NCBI RefSeq assembly: GCF_029958905.1
Contig: NZ_CP124614.1
Location: forward strand, 2,170,001 to 2,234,000
Reading direction: 5' to 3'
Length of the DNA stretch: 64,000 bases
Origin: Vibrio sp. YMD68
Lineage (GTDB): Bacteria; Pseudomonadota; Gammaproteobacteria; Enterobacterales; Vibrionaceae
Shown: piece after piece, positions 9,878 to 17,534 of the stretch
How positions within the stretch are numbered: the stretch's first letter is position 1
How the letters are laid out: each line of letters starts with the position of its first letter
Made by a program: the position numbers and the translations under genes
Notes under the pieces: generated by a model
Seen by the model: only the letters and a program-made list of their open reading frames with translations
What the model was told of the DNA's origin: nothing
The model's database searches: none

Positions 9878-10939
9878 TTATATCTTCGCTTTTTTGTTAT
9901 TTAGCTGGTCAATGACCGATGGGGGCGCAATTTTTGCGAGTTCAACCATGCACTCATCAGTCTTTTCATTTCCATAGCGGACATAGATATCACACACCGC
10001 ATAAAGATGCTCTGGGGCCCCTGAAATCAAGTAAGCCGTCTCAAACGCTGTTGTCGCTTCATCGATGTTAAATGCTTCTTGTAATACACCGTATACATAC
10101 CAGTAGTAACTATTAGACTTAGCCATCGTTGCTGCAATTTGACTCTCTTTTACCGCTGCCGCTTTATCCTCTAGCCGAACCAAAGTGAGTGACTTGGCGA
10201 AATGAAAATGGGCATTACTTGGTAGTGCTTCTATCGCTTGATCTAGAGTGTCAATCGCTTTTTCATCCATCCCTTGTGCACGATAGTTATCCGCCAGGCT
10301 TAACCGTACTTGTGGGTTGTTCGGTGCAGCTTGTTTTGATTGTAAATACTGCACTTCCGCCAATTCATATTGTTCGGTCCAGCGGTACACATCCGCCAGC
10401 AATAACTGAGACGCGTCATCAGCCTGGTCTTTTAAGTGTCCGATTAACTCGTTAGCCGGCTCAGAGAGTTGTTGTTGACTGGCTGCATCGAGAGTACTCC
10501 TATCTTTGAGTAGGCTGGCCGCAGCGGTTATACGCACTTGCTGAGTGTCATCGGTTAAAAGTGGTGACACTAAACTCCAACGATACTCTAAAGGATAAGG
10601 TTCCGCTCCGACGATCGCTGCTTCCCGGATCGCAGGACTGTCATCTTTTAATCCACGAGCAACGGCGACTAATCCGTTTTGACTTGGCGATGCTCCAAGA
10701 GATCTCAACGCCGCGACTCTAACCTCTTCTGTTTCTGTAATGTCTTGAGCTTGATAAGACCACTGAGACATCGGATCATTCGGTAGGCTTCGCTGTGCTT
10801 GCATCGGCTCAGCTTGAGGACTTAACAAAGCCCCCTGACCATTTGCGCTGCTCGTTGCTAACGTATTCGTTTCCAGGCTGCTTGCGCTGGCTGTATTGAG
10901 CATCAGCATTGACATGGCTAATATCATTGATGTTTTCAT
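9878..10939 (-). CDS. Exported HEAT-repeat/TPR protein next to sulfatase maturase
   Basis: The 353-residue product starts with a signal peptide (MKTSMILAMSMLMLNTASAS). Residues about 70-145 look like HEAT/PBS-lyase helical repeats (EEVRVAALRSLGAS, SPAIREAAIVGAEP, QQVRITAAASLL). Residues about 185-300 look like tetratricopeptide repeats (NPQVRLSLADNYRAQGMDEKAIDTLDQAI). No catalytic motif is visible, so it is probably a periplasmic scaffold or adaptor. It lies 11 bases downstream of the maturase gene in the same operon. A role in handling exported sulfatases is inferred from position only. Confidence 0.8.
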   Translation of the reverse strand: MKTSMILAMSMLMLNTASASSLETNTLATSSANGQGALLSPQAEPMQAQRSLPNDPMSQWSYQAQDITETEEVRVAALRSLGASPSQNGLVAVARGLKDDSPAIREAAIVGAEPYPLEYRWSLVSPLLTDDTQQVRITAAASLLKDRSTLDAASQQQLSEPANELIGHLKDQADDASQLLLADVYRWTEQYELAEVQYLQSKQAAPNNPQVRLSLADNYRAQGMDEKAIDTLDQAIEALPSNAHFHFAKSLTLVRLEDKAAAVKESQIAATMAKSNSYYWYVYGVLQEAFNIDEATTAFETAYLISGAPEHLYAVCDIYVRYGNEKTDECMVELAKIAPPSVIDQLNNKKAKI

Positions 10940-10950
10940 GATGTTGATCC

Positions 10951-12273
10951 TTAAAATTTGGTTTCGAAGCCAACACGTTTTTTCATTTGTTCGCGCAATA
11001 CGGCATCACTGTATTTCCCGTGTTTAACAGGGTGTTTCGTTGCTCGAAGTATGTAGGCTATTGATTTATCAACATGCGAGAAAAATTTATACCAACCCGC
11101 GCATAAATAGTTGAGCCCGGGTTCGCCAGATTTAGTGCGGATAAAACGATTTTTCGGGCACTCTCCGTGACAAGCAAACTGATAATCACACGCCTGACAC
11201 TGCGTCGTTAATGAGCGTGTTTTCGCGAAGCCAAATTTCTGCTGCTCTGGGCCATAAGCCATATCATCCAATTTCTGATGATGTATGTTGCCGATTTTGT
11301 ATTCAGGGTACACGTAGTGATCACAGGTATAGACATCACCATTTGGCTCCATTGCAAGCCCTTTACCGCATAAGTCACTTAACGTACAAAGCGGGTTTCT
11401 GCGCCCCATCCACGTTTCAATACTCGCCTCAAAGTACTGAATAAAAACATTACCTATGTCTTTACGAGCCCACTCATCAAAGATGGTAATTAAGAAATTA
11501 CCCCAAGCCAGATCAGAGACACACCAAGACTCAACAACGGAGTCTTTGCTCCCTGGAATAAGTCTTTTATCCCCTTGCTTAGGTTGATCATTAGGCTGCC
11601 AGGTTTGCGGAGCAGTATCACGGAACGTCTTTTGTTCAACAATGGGGATGAATTGCATCTGAGGGGACTTCACTTCATCTCTCAAGAAGCGATACACCTC
11701 AAGTGCGTTTTGACTGGTTAAGTTATTGACGCATGTTAACGTCGCAAAGCTCACTTTATGCTTGTGCAGCAATTCAACCGCCGCCATCACTTGCTTGAAC
11801 GTTCCCTTACCCGCTTTATTGGTTCTATAGGTATTGTGAAGCATCTCTGGGCCGTCAATACTCAGACCTACAAGAAAATGATGCTTTGCTAAAAATTCAC
11901 ACCATTTATCGTTCAGCAAGATACCGTTAGTCTGTAAGTCGTTCGATATTTTAACGCCATCAGGCTGGTATTTCTTCTGAAACTCGACGATCTTTTCAAA
12001 GTATTCCAGACCAAGCATGGTCGGTTCACCACCCTGCCATGAAAAGATGATCTCCGGTGTATTTTGCGCGTCAATATAATTCTGGATATAGCTCTCAAGC
12101 ATGGCTTCATCCATTTGAGGAGAGCACCCTTTTTTATACTCCAATAGGTCTTGCTTACTTAGGTAATAACAGTATGTGCAGTCAATATTACAGACAGCAC
12201 CGATAGGTTTAGCCATGATATGTAATCGTTTTGACGCTTTACCGTTATATTGAGGACCTTGAGTAATATGCAT
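10951..12273 (-). CDS. Anaerobic-type sulfatase-maturating enzyme (radical SAM/SPASM)
   Basis: The 440-residue protein has the radical SAM cluster motif CX3CX2C (C28, C32, C35) in the context AVCNIDCTYCYYLSK, typical of anSMEs. The C-terminal SPASM region has the expected cysteines (CTLSDLC, GDVYTCDHY, CQACDYQFACHGECPKNRF, LCAGW) for two auxiliary [4Fe-4S] clusters. Such enzymes oxidise an active-site Cys or Ser of sulfatases to formylglycine in the cytoplasm before export, independently of oxygen. A matching Cys-type sulfatase is encoded at 23082-24647. It is the first gene of a two-gene operon and is divergent from the FGE-like gene. Identification is strong; the specific substrate is inferred. 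Confidence 0.93.
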   Translation of the reverse strand: MHITQGPQYNGKASKRLHIMAKPIGAVCNIDCTYCYYLSKQDLLEYKKGCSPQMDEAMLESYIQNYIDAQNTPEIIFSWQGGEPTMLGLEYFEKIVEFQKKYQPDGVKISNDLQTNGILLNDKWCEFLAKHHFLVGLSIDGPEMLHNTYRTNKAGKGTFKQVMAAVELLHKHKVSFATLTCVNNLTSQNALEVYRFLRDEVKSPQMQFIPIVEQKTFRDTAPQTWQPNDQPKQGDKRLIPGSKDSVVESWCVSDLAWGNFLITIFDEWARKDIGNVFIQYFEASIETWMGRRNPLCTLSDLCGKGLAMEPNGDVYTCDHYVYPEYKIGNIHHQKLDDMAYGPEQQKFGFAKTRSLTTQCQACDYQFACHGECPKNRFIRTKSGEPGLNYLCAGWYKFFSHVDKSIAYILRATKHPVKHGKYSDAVLREQMKKRVGFETKF

Positions 12274-12334
12274 TGTTTATTTACCTATCTTAATGTCTTG
12301 CCATAAGCATAACCGTGATCGATAGTTGTCGCTT

Positions 12335-12351
12335 GTTATACCCTTTATAAC
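12335..12351. promoter_or_regulatory. 17-bp inverted repeat GTTATA-N5-TATAAC in divergent promoter
   Basis: GTTATA 12335-12340, five bases, then TATAAC 12346-12351. It lies between the divergent maturase and FGE-like genes. The same half-sites in the opposite order, also with five-base spacing, occur twice upstream of moxR and the sulfatase (22847-22863 and 22968-22984). It is probably a binding site for a dimeric regulator; the regulator is not known. Confidence 0.55.
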
Positions 12352-12374
12352 CATTTGTAATGGCAAAAAAACGC

Positions 12375-12380
12375 TATAAT
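12375..12380 (+). promoter_or_regulatory. Candidate -10 element for FGE-like/AP-superfamily operon
   Basis: A perfect TATAAT lies 31 bases before the chosen ATG at 12412. A TTGTAA at 12355-12360 is only 14 bases upstream, short for a -35, so the promoter may need an activator. The inverted repeat at 12335-12351 would lie just upstream. Confidence 0.5.
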
Positions 12381-12411
12381 AGCGTCTCATACCGAACCTT
12401 TGAGACACCCA

Positions 12412-13200
12412 ATGAAAATCTTTAATTACAGGCACTTATCAGCACTACTTGCGATCACATTCACCCTGTCAATAAGTGGTTGTGCAACTCAACCTCCGCA
12501 CCCTATCGCTTTAGAGATTAATCAGGCGTTGGTTTTGGTCGAAGGCGGAACATTTACAATGGGCTCAAACCTTCCTAAAGCAACAAAAGCAGAACAACCC
12601 GCTCGGGATGTTACCGTGGACAGCTTCTACATAGCAAAGTTCGAAGTCACACAGGCACTGTTTGAATCGGTTATGGGATCATCTCACAGTTTCTTCCAAG
12701 ATCCACAAGTTCCAGTCAATAATTTAAGCTGGCAACAAGCCAATTATTTTATTGACCAACTTAACGAGTTAACAGGTGAAAACTACCGTCTTCCAACCGA
12801 AGCTGAATGGGAATTTGCCGCTCAGGGCGGTATAAAGAGCCAGGGATACATCTACAGTGGCTCGAATAATGTTGACGATGTTGCATGGTATTCAGAAAAC
12901 TCGAACAACCGAGCGCACCCAGTCGGACAAAAAATGCCTAATGAACTTGGCATATATGACATGACAGGCAATGTTGGAGAATTTGTCTCTGATGCCTTCG
13001 ATGATACCTTTTATCGTTTCGGCCCAACTGATAACCCGCACAATGCTGAACATACTTCCCTACACTTAGCGCATAAATCGGTGAGAGGTGGAAGTTTTGC
13101 ATATGATGCTGATCAATCTGAAAACTATCGAAGAGACTTTGCTAGTCAATCCATCATCATGTCTGATATGGGCTTACGCTTAGCTAAAGACGCTAAATAA
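12412..13200 (+). CDS. FGE/SUMF1-fold lipoprotein lacking catalytic cysteines
   Basis: The 262-residue product has a lipoprotein signal (lipobox ISGC, Cys24) and then an FGE-sulfatase (SUMF1) domain. Family landmarks are GGTFTMGS, YRLPTEAEWEFAAQGG, GIYDMTGNVGEFVSD, VRGGSF and MGLRLAKD. In true formylglycine-generating enzymes two cysteines after the RGGS motif do the chemistry. Here that stretch reads SFAYDADQSENYRRDF, and the only cysteine in the whole protein is the lipidation Cys. It therefore cannot act like the known aerobic enzyme and is probably a binding or structural protein. ATG 12412 is chosen over TTG 12400. The next gene follows after nine bases. Confidence 0.88.
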   Translation: MKIFNYRHLSALLAITFTLSISGCATQPPHPIALEINQALVLVEGGTFTMGSNLPKATKAEQPARDVTVDSFYIAKFEVTQALFESVMGSSHSFFQDPQVPVNNLSWQQANYFIDQLNELTGENYRLPTEAEWEFAAQGGIKSQGYIYSGSNNVDDVAWYSENSNNRAHPVGQKMPNELGIYDMTGNVGEFVSDAFDDTFYRFGPTDNPHNAEHTSLHLAHKSVRGGSFAYDADQSENYRRDFASQSIIMSDMGLRLAKDAK

Positions 13201-13209
13201 GGAAATATC

Positions 13210-14937
13210 ATGCCTAATATCCGCTTGTCTGGGTTAACACTCTCACTTCTTTGTGTGTTCTCTACCTTTGCTTTTTCAGAGGCAATCGCTTCTTCAGCGG
13301 AAATAGCTTCTGCTACAAATAGTAAGCCTAACTTGATTGTTCAGATTACCGTAGATGGTTTGCGTGGTGATTTATTGGATCGCTACAAACATAATTTCGG
13401 GGAAGGCGGTTTTCGCTACCTAATGGATGAAGGAGTGCATTACACCAATGCACACTACCAACACGGAAATACAGAAACTATCGTGGGTCATGTCTCTTTA
13501 GCAACAGGCGCTCCACCAAGCGTACATGGTATGGTTGGTAATGTTTGGTTTGACCGTGACGAAGATCGTTTGGTTTACAACGTTGAGGATGCAGACTACA
13601 ACATGCTTACCTCTGGAGCAGGGGTTGATAAGTCTACAGAAATTGACCCAACTCAAAGAACTGCACAAGGTGATGGACGTTCTCCGATACCCATTCTTTC
13701 CACCACTTTTAGTGATGAATTAAGCATTTCGAATAACGGAAAATCCAAAGCATTCAGTGTCTCGATTAAAGACCGTGGTGCGATTTCTTTAGCTGGTCAA
13801 AGCGGTAAAGCTTTCTGGTTTTCAAAAGCGCAATCCGAATTTGCGACCAGTAATTACTATTATGACCAGTACCCTGAGTGGGTGGCTCGCTGGAATGAAA
13901 AGCGATTTACTGATCAATATTCTAAGCAAGCGTGGGATCTTTCATTACCAAAAGAGCAGTACACCTTGGTAGAAAACACGTCAGAACATAAATTTGATTT
14001 AGCTGGGTTTAAACGCACTTTTCCCCACCCTTACGGCCCGTCAAGTTTTCAGTATTATAGTACCATGCTCACGATAAGCCCTGCGGGTGATGAAATTACT
14101 GAAAACTTCGCGAGCACACTGCTCAAGCAAGAAAAGTTGGGCCAAGGTGATGCGACCGACTACCTAGCGGTTAGCTTCTCATCAAACGATTATGTGATTC
14201 ACCTATATGGTCCAGAAAGTCTAGAAACAGAAGATAATCTGATTCGATTAGACCGAACCATTGCAAAAATGCTGAGCACAATAGATAGCCAGGTTGGCTT
14301 GAATAACACGTTGATTGTTTTATCTGCCGATCATGGTGTACCAGAATCGTCACCAGCGGTGAATGCTTTAGGGTTTAATCAAGCACAATACTTCAACAAA
14401 GATACGCTGTTATCGCAAGGCGTTGAACAACGCTTGAAGAGTGAGTTTGGGCTAGATAAAGACGCCATCAGGCTATTCGCTCAACCTTATATCTATTTAA
14501 ATCATGATGTCATCGCGAAGAAAAAAGTTGATTTGGCAAACGTTCAAAATGCGATTGCAGAAGAAATAGCTAAAATCAGTGGCGTAGCTTATGCCGTTTC
14601 AAGCAGCGATATTGCCCGTAATCAAGTTCCAGACACTCGATTGAACCAGTTGATCAAAAACAATTATCATCCGGCTCGTTCAGGTGATATTTATGTTGTG
14701 TTTGCACCACGCAGCTACATTAATGATATGGATGGTTTACAGATCGCTTCAACGCACGGTTCTCCGTGGCGTTATGATACGCACGTACCGGTTATTTTTG
14801 CTGGGTTTGATATTGAACCACAAAGAATCTCTCGTGAAATCACCCCTTATGACATTGCTCCTACCCTGTCGAACAAACTGGGGATCACGCAGCCTAGTGG
14901 TTCAACTGGCGTAGTACTCGCTGAGGTCACTAAATAG
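13210..14937 (+). CDS. Alkaline-phosphatase-superfamily hydrolase (PafA/NPP-like), exported
   Basis: The 575-residue protein has a signal peptide (to about residue 28) and an alkaline phosphatase/phosphodiesterase fold. Metal-site residues are suggested by ITVDGLRGD (D49), SFSSNDYVIHLYG, LSADHGVPES and ASTHGSPW. The nucleophile region reads NTETIVGHVSLATG, placing Thr90 where PafA-type phosphatases carry Thr. There is no C/S-x-P/A-x-R sulfatase motif, so it should not need formylglycine. The natural substrate could be a phosphomonoester or phosphodiester. It is downstream of, and probably cotranscribed with, the FGE-like lipoprotein (AAGGA before ATG). A strong terminator follows. Confidence 0.87.
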   Translation: MPNIRLSGLTLSLLCVFSTFAFSEAIASSAEIASATNSKPNLIVQITVDGLRGDLLDRYKHNFGEGGFRYLMDEGVHYTNAHYQHGNTETIVGHVSLATGAPPSVHGMVGNVWFDRDEDRLVYNVEDADYNMLTSGAGVDKSTEIDPTQRTAQGDGRSPIPILSTTFSDELSISNNGKSKAFSVSIKDRGAISLAGQSGKAFWFSKAQSEFATSNYYYDQYPEWVARWNEKRFTDQYSKQAWDLSLPKEQYTLVENTSEHKFDLAGFKRTFPHPYGPSSFQYYSTMLTISPAGDEITENFASTLLKQEKLGQGDATDYLAVSFSSNDYVIHLYGPESLETEDNLIRLDRTIAKMLSTIDSQVGLNNTLIVLSADHGVPESSPAVNALGFNQAQYFNKDTLLSQGVEQRLKSEFGLDKDAIRLFAQPYIYLNHDVIAKKKVDLANVQNAIAEEIAKISGVAYAVSSSDIARNQVPDTRLNQLIKNNYHPARSGDIYVVFAPRSYINDMDGLQIASTHGSPWRYDTHVPVIFAGFDIEPQRISREITPYDIAPTLSNKLGITQPSGSTGVVLAEVTK

Positions 14938-14995
14938 TACTCAATATCTTTATTCGGATAAAATCAACCCGTAAAGAACACGATAGAAACAAAAT

Positions 14996-15035
14996 AAAGA
15001 GCCGCTTATCAAATAACGATAAGCGGCTCTTTTTA
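14996..15035 (+). terminator. Terminator after AP-superfamily gene
   Basis: A 15-bp perfect stem (14996-15010 with 15018-15032) with a 7-base loop is followed by T bases. A-richness on the other side means it may also work for the convergent LysR gene. Confidence 0.88.
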
Positions 15036-15089
15036 TTATGTGTGACGGTTACTTTAAATCGCCACTGGCGAATAAACATTGACCTAGAA

Positions 15090-15995
15090 TTAACGGGATA
15101 AAACCTTAGCTGCGGCTTTAATTTTTGACCTTAACCATTGATGACTGGATTCATTGGTTCGGCTTGGGTGCCAAATCATACACATGTCGAAGTTATCCAA
15201 CTGAAACGGCAACGGCAACGTTTTTACTTTGTATTTCTTTGAAAAACACTGAACAGAAGAGAGCGGTATCACACCGATATAATCAGAGCCTTCAATGACT
15301 GGAAGCATCTCAACCACCCCTGGCGCTCGGTAGACAATTTTGCGTTTCTCTAAATCACCAAAGTCCTCAGAACTCAAAAGACTTTTACGAGCATGCCAAC
15401 GGGCGACGACGACGTGTTTATTAGACAAGAACTCGTCCATATTAATGCTATCACCAATTGTTGGATGGTCTAAACGACAAACAACAACTAAATCTTCGGT
15501 AGAAATTGCTTCATATTTCAGCGTCGTTCTTCCACGTGGCTTCATATCCAAAATGACATCGTGCCTTTGCAATCTTAAATCCGATTCATAATCTTCTGTA
15601 AACAGTGGATGAACTTCCAAGGCTATATCTGGTGCAACCTGACTAATAAGGTTCATCACCTTAGGCATTAACTCGTAACTTGCCGCTGAAACACACGCGA
15701 TAGAAAATACGCGATTCGATGTTTTTGGATCGAAATCTCTTGAAGCAGATAACGTAGATGTAAAGTTCTTAAGCGCAGCGGCCATCGCAGGGTAAATATC
15801 CGTTGCAAATGTGGTTGGTTCAACCCCAGAGGTTGTTCTATGGAACAAAGGTTCGTTATAGATGTCTCTTAATCGTGCGAGAGCTTTACTGACGGCTGGC
15901 TGACTTATATCCATTCGATTTGCCGCTCTCGATAAGTTCTGCTCTTCGTAAATCGCGACAAATATTGGAATCAAATTGAGCTCGGTACTTTTCAT
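15090..15995 (-). CDS. LysR-family transcriptional regulator
   Basis: This 301-residue protein has an N-terminal winged helix-turn-helix at about residues 6-65 (NLSRAANRMDISQPAVSKALARLRDIYNEPLFHR) and a LysR substrate-binding domain. The first helix region LNLIPIFVAIYEEQNLSRAA resembles the LeuO/NodD-like branch. It sits between the AP-superfamily gene (convergent) and the bat operon (same strand), so it is a candidate regulator of the sulfatase region and of the TATAAC/GTTATA repeats. That link is inferred. ATG 15995 is the only good start. Confidence 0.88.
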   Translation of the reverse strand: MKSTELNLIPIFVAIYEEQNLSRAANRMDISQPAVSKALARLRDIYNEPLFHRTTSGVEPTTFATDIYPAMAAALKNFTSTLSASRDFDPKTSNRVFSIACVSAASYELMPKVMNLISQVAPDIALEVHPLFTEDYESDLRLQRHDVILDMKPRGRTTLKYEAISTEDLVVVCRLDHPTIGDSINMDEFLSNKHVVVARWHARKSLLSSEDFGDLEKRKIVYRAPGVVEMLPVIEGSDYIGVIPLSSVQCFSKKYKVKTLPLPFQLDNFDMCMIWHPSRTNESSHQWLRSKIKAAAKVLSR

Positions 15996-16008
15996 ACAGT
16001 TCCATAGT

Positions 16009-16050
16009 AAAGAAGCAGGATCTCTATCATAGAGAAACTGCTTCTTTAAT
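16009..16050 (-). terminator. Hairpin between bat operon and LysR gene
   Basis: A 10-bp outer stem (16009-16018 with 16038-16047, AAAGAAGCAG arms) encloses a second stem TCTCTA/TAGAGA. It probably ends the bat operon on the minus strand, though the T run is short. Confidence 0.55.
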
Positions 16051-16061
16051 TCGATAGAATT

Positions 16062-16077
16062 TGCACAAAGTTGTGCA
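16062..16077. promoter_or_regulatory. Palindrome upstream of LysR gene
   Basis: TGCACAA-AG-TTGTGCA, 7-bp arms, lies 67 bases upstream of the LysR start and could be its autoregulatory site. No experimental family match is known to me. Confidence 0.4.
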
Positions 16078-16127
16078 TAGCTCCACGCTAAACCAATAGC
16101 TTAGCGGACTCATTGATTGAAACCTGT

Positions 16128-17534
16128 TTACTTCAGCTTATCTTCTAGGTCCGGTAACGCTTTAGGCAGCTTCAAACGTTGCAGGATTAATGAGAATAAT
16201 CGATAACTAGACGGATTAGTCGATACGAAACGCAGCCCCTTCCATAACCTCATTAATACCTGTTTGTTTTCATCGCCTTGTTGAAAACGCTCACTGTCTG
16301 CTTGCCACTGTGCCTGTTGCATTGCTTTGCTCAGCTCAAGTTGAGAGGTCTGTAGTCGCAATTGCTGGTAAATATAAGTTCTAATCTCTGACCATTGTCC
16401 GTCTTTCAGCAAACGATGTAATACCCACCAACTTGGCGCTGGTTTATTTCGGTAATAACGTTTTACCACCATCAACAAAGTCACCAAAACGATGACCACA
16501 CCGATAACAATAGCGAACGATAAAAAATAAGTTTTGATAAAAGATTTCAGAGTATGCTTCGCTTTAAACACCTCACCTTTTACGACTACGGTTTCAAGAC
16601 GTTGATTTTTACTGTCCCACCACTGAAACGAATAATCAGGTAACGTCAGTTCACCACCTTGTTGAATCACGTAAACAGATTCTTCTGTACGACTTGAGCG
16701 ATAACTGCCTCGTTCTTGCGTATCATCAAGCAAATTCGGCTGTGGGTAAGCCTGATATTGCTGAGTCGACTGATTAGTAAAAAGAGCAGGCAGCAATATC
16801 GATAAGCTGTCTTTCGCGTTCACGGTCATGCGCCTTGTAATCGCATCACCAACCTTTAAATCGTCACTTGAGATTTGCCATGCTTGCTCAAAACCAACCT
16901 CTGTTGCAGTAAACCAGGGGGTTTCTTGGCTAAGTTGCCCTGAGGGTAGCGAAGCGTCAAATTTCATCGGCTGCGTATACAAAGTGCCAGCCACATTCGA
17001 ACCATCTGGAGCGGATACCTGCACCCTAACTGGAATCGCTGGGATGACAAACTCACCCGATACTTGTGGATATATCGTCACTTCCCAACGTTGGCGAGAC
17101 CAAGTCACGCCCTTCACTCGCTCAGTATAGTTAGTGGCCAATTGATTGCGCTGCATTGAGAGAGCATGAGGAATATCCACCATGCCAATTCTCGTTCCCC
17201 CAGTAAGCCAGCGAGGTGTCGACACTTCAATGGTCAAGATCACTTGCTCATGGATGCTGAAACCCGGCTTTACTGCTCCTGTGCTCTCATCTGGATCCTT
17301 GCCAACCCATGCACGAATAGCAACATCACCACTTTTTTGCAGGTCATAGATATCGGCTGCAACCGCAGAGGTCGCGAACAAACTCCCCGTAATAGCAATA
17401 AAAGTAAGGACTAACGTCAGTAACAATGGCTGGTAAGTTCGCAAGACTCGCATTCTTAGGGCTTTAGTCAGTTGACACCAGGTAAGAAGCGCCATTCGTC
17501 GCTGTGTATGGTAGGTGAAAGGAATAAACGTCAT
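16128..17534 (-). CDS. batD: BatD-like membrane protein
   Basis: The 468-residue protein has a long N-terminal region and a hydrophobic signal/anchor (about residues 33-58), a large periplasmic beta-rich part (ADIYDLQKSGDVAIRAWVGKDPDESTGAVKPGFSIHEQVILTIEV), and a C-terminal transmembrane segment (LSFAIVIGVVIVLVTLLMVV). This is the BatD/oxygen-tolerance arrangement. ATG 17534 overlaps the previous stop as ATGA and has GAGGAG upstream, so I kept it despite the unusual 30-residue lead before the hydrophobic segment. It is the last gene of the moxR-bat operon. BatD proteins are thought to act with the VWA proteins BatA and BatB at the membrane; the molecular task is not established. Confidence 0.82.
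   Translation of the reverse strand: MTFIPFTYHTQRRMALLTWCQLTKALRMRVLRTYQPLLLTLVLTFIAITGSLFATSAVAADIYDLQKSGDVAIRAWVGKDPDESTGAVKPGFSIHEQVILTIEVSTPRWLTGGTRIGMVDIPHALSMQRNQLATNYTERVKGVTWSRQRWEVTIYPQVSGEFVIPAIPVRVQVSAPDGSNVAGTLYTQPMKFDASLPSGQLSQETPWFTATEVGFEQAWQISSDDLKVGDAITRRMTVNAKDSLSILLPALFTNQSTQQYQAYPQPNLLDDTQERGSYRSSRTEESVYVIQQGGELTLPDYSFQWWDSKNQRLETVVVKGEVFKAKHTLKSFIKTYFLSFAIVIGVVIVLVTLLMVVKRYYRNKPAPSWWVLHRLLKDGQWSEIRTYIYQQLRLQTSQLELSKAMQQAQWQADSERFQQGDENKQVLMRLWKGLRFVSTNPSSYRLFSLILQRLKLPKALPDLEDKLK

Noticed and set aside
12412..13200. Annotation as an active formylglycine-generating enzyme
   Set aside because: Both catalytic cysteines are missing; the only cysteine is in the lipobox.
13210..14937. 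Annotation as a sulfatase
   Set aside because: No C/S-x-P/A-x-R formylglycine motif; the nucleophile position carries Thr, as in PafA-like phosphatases.
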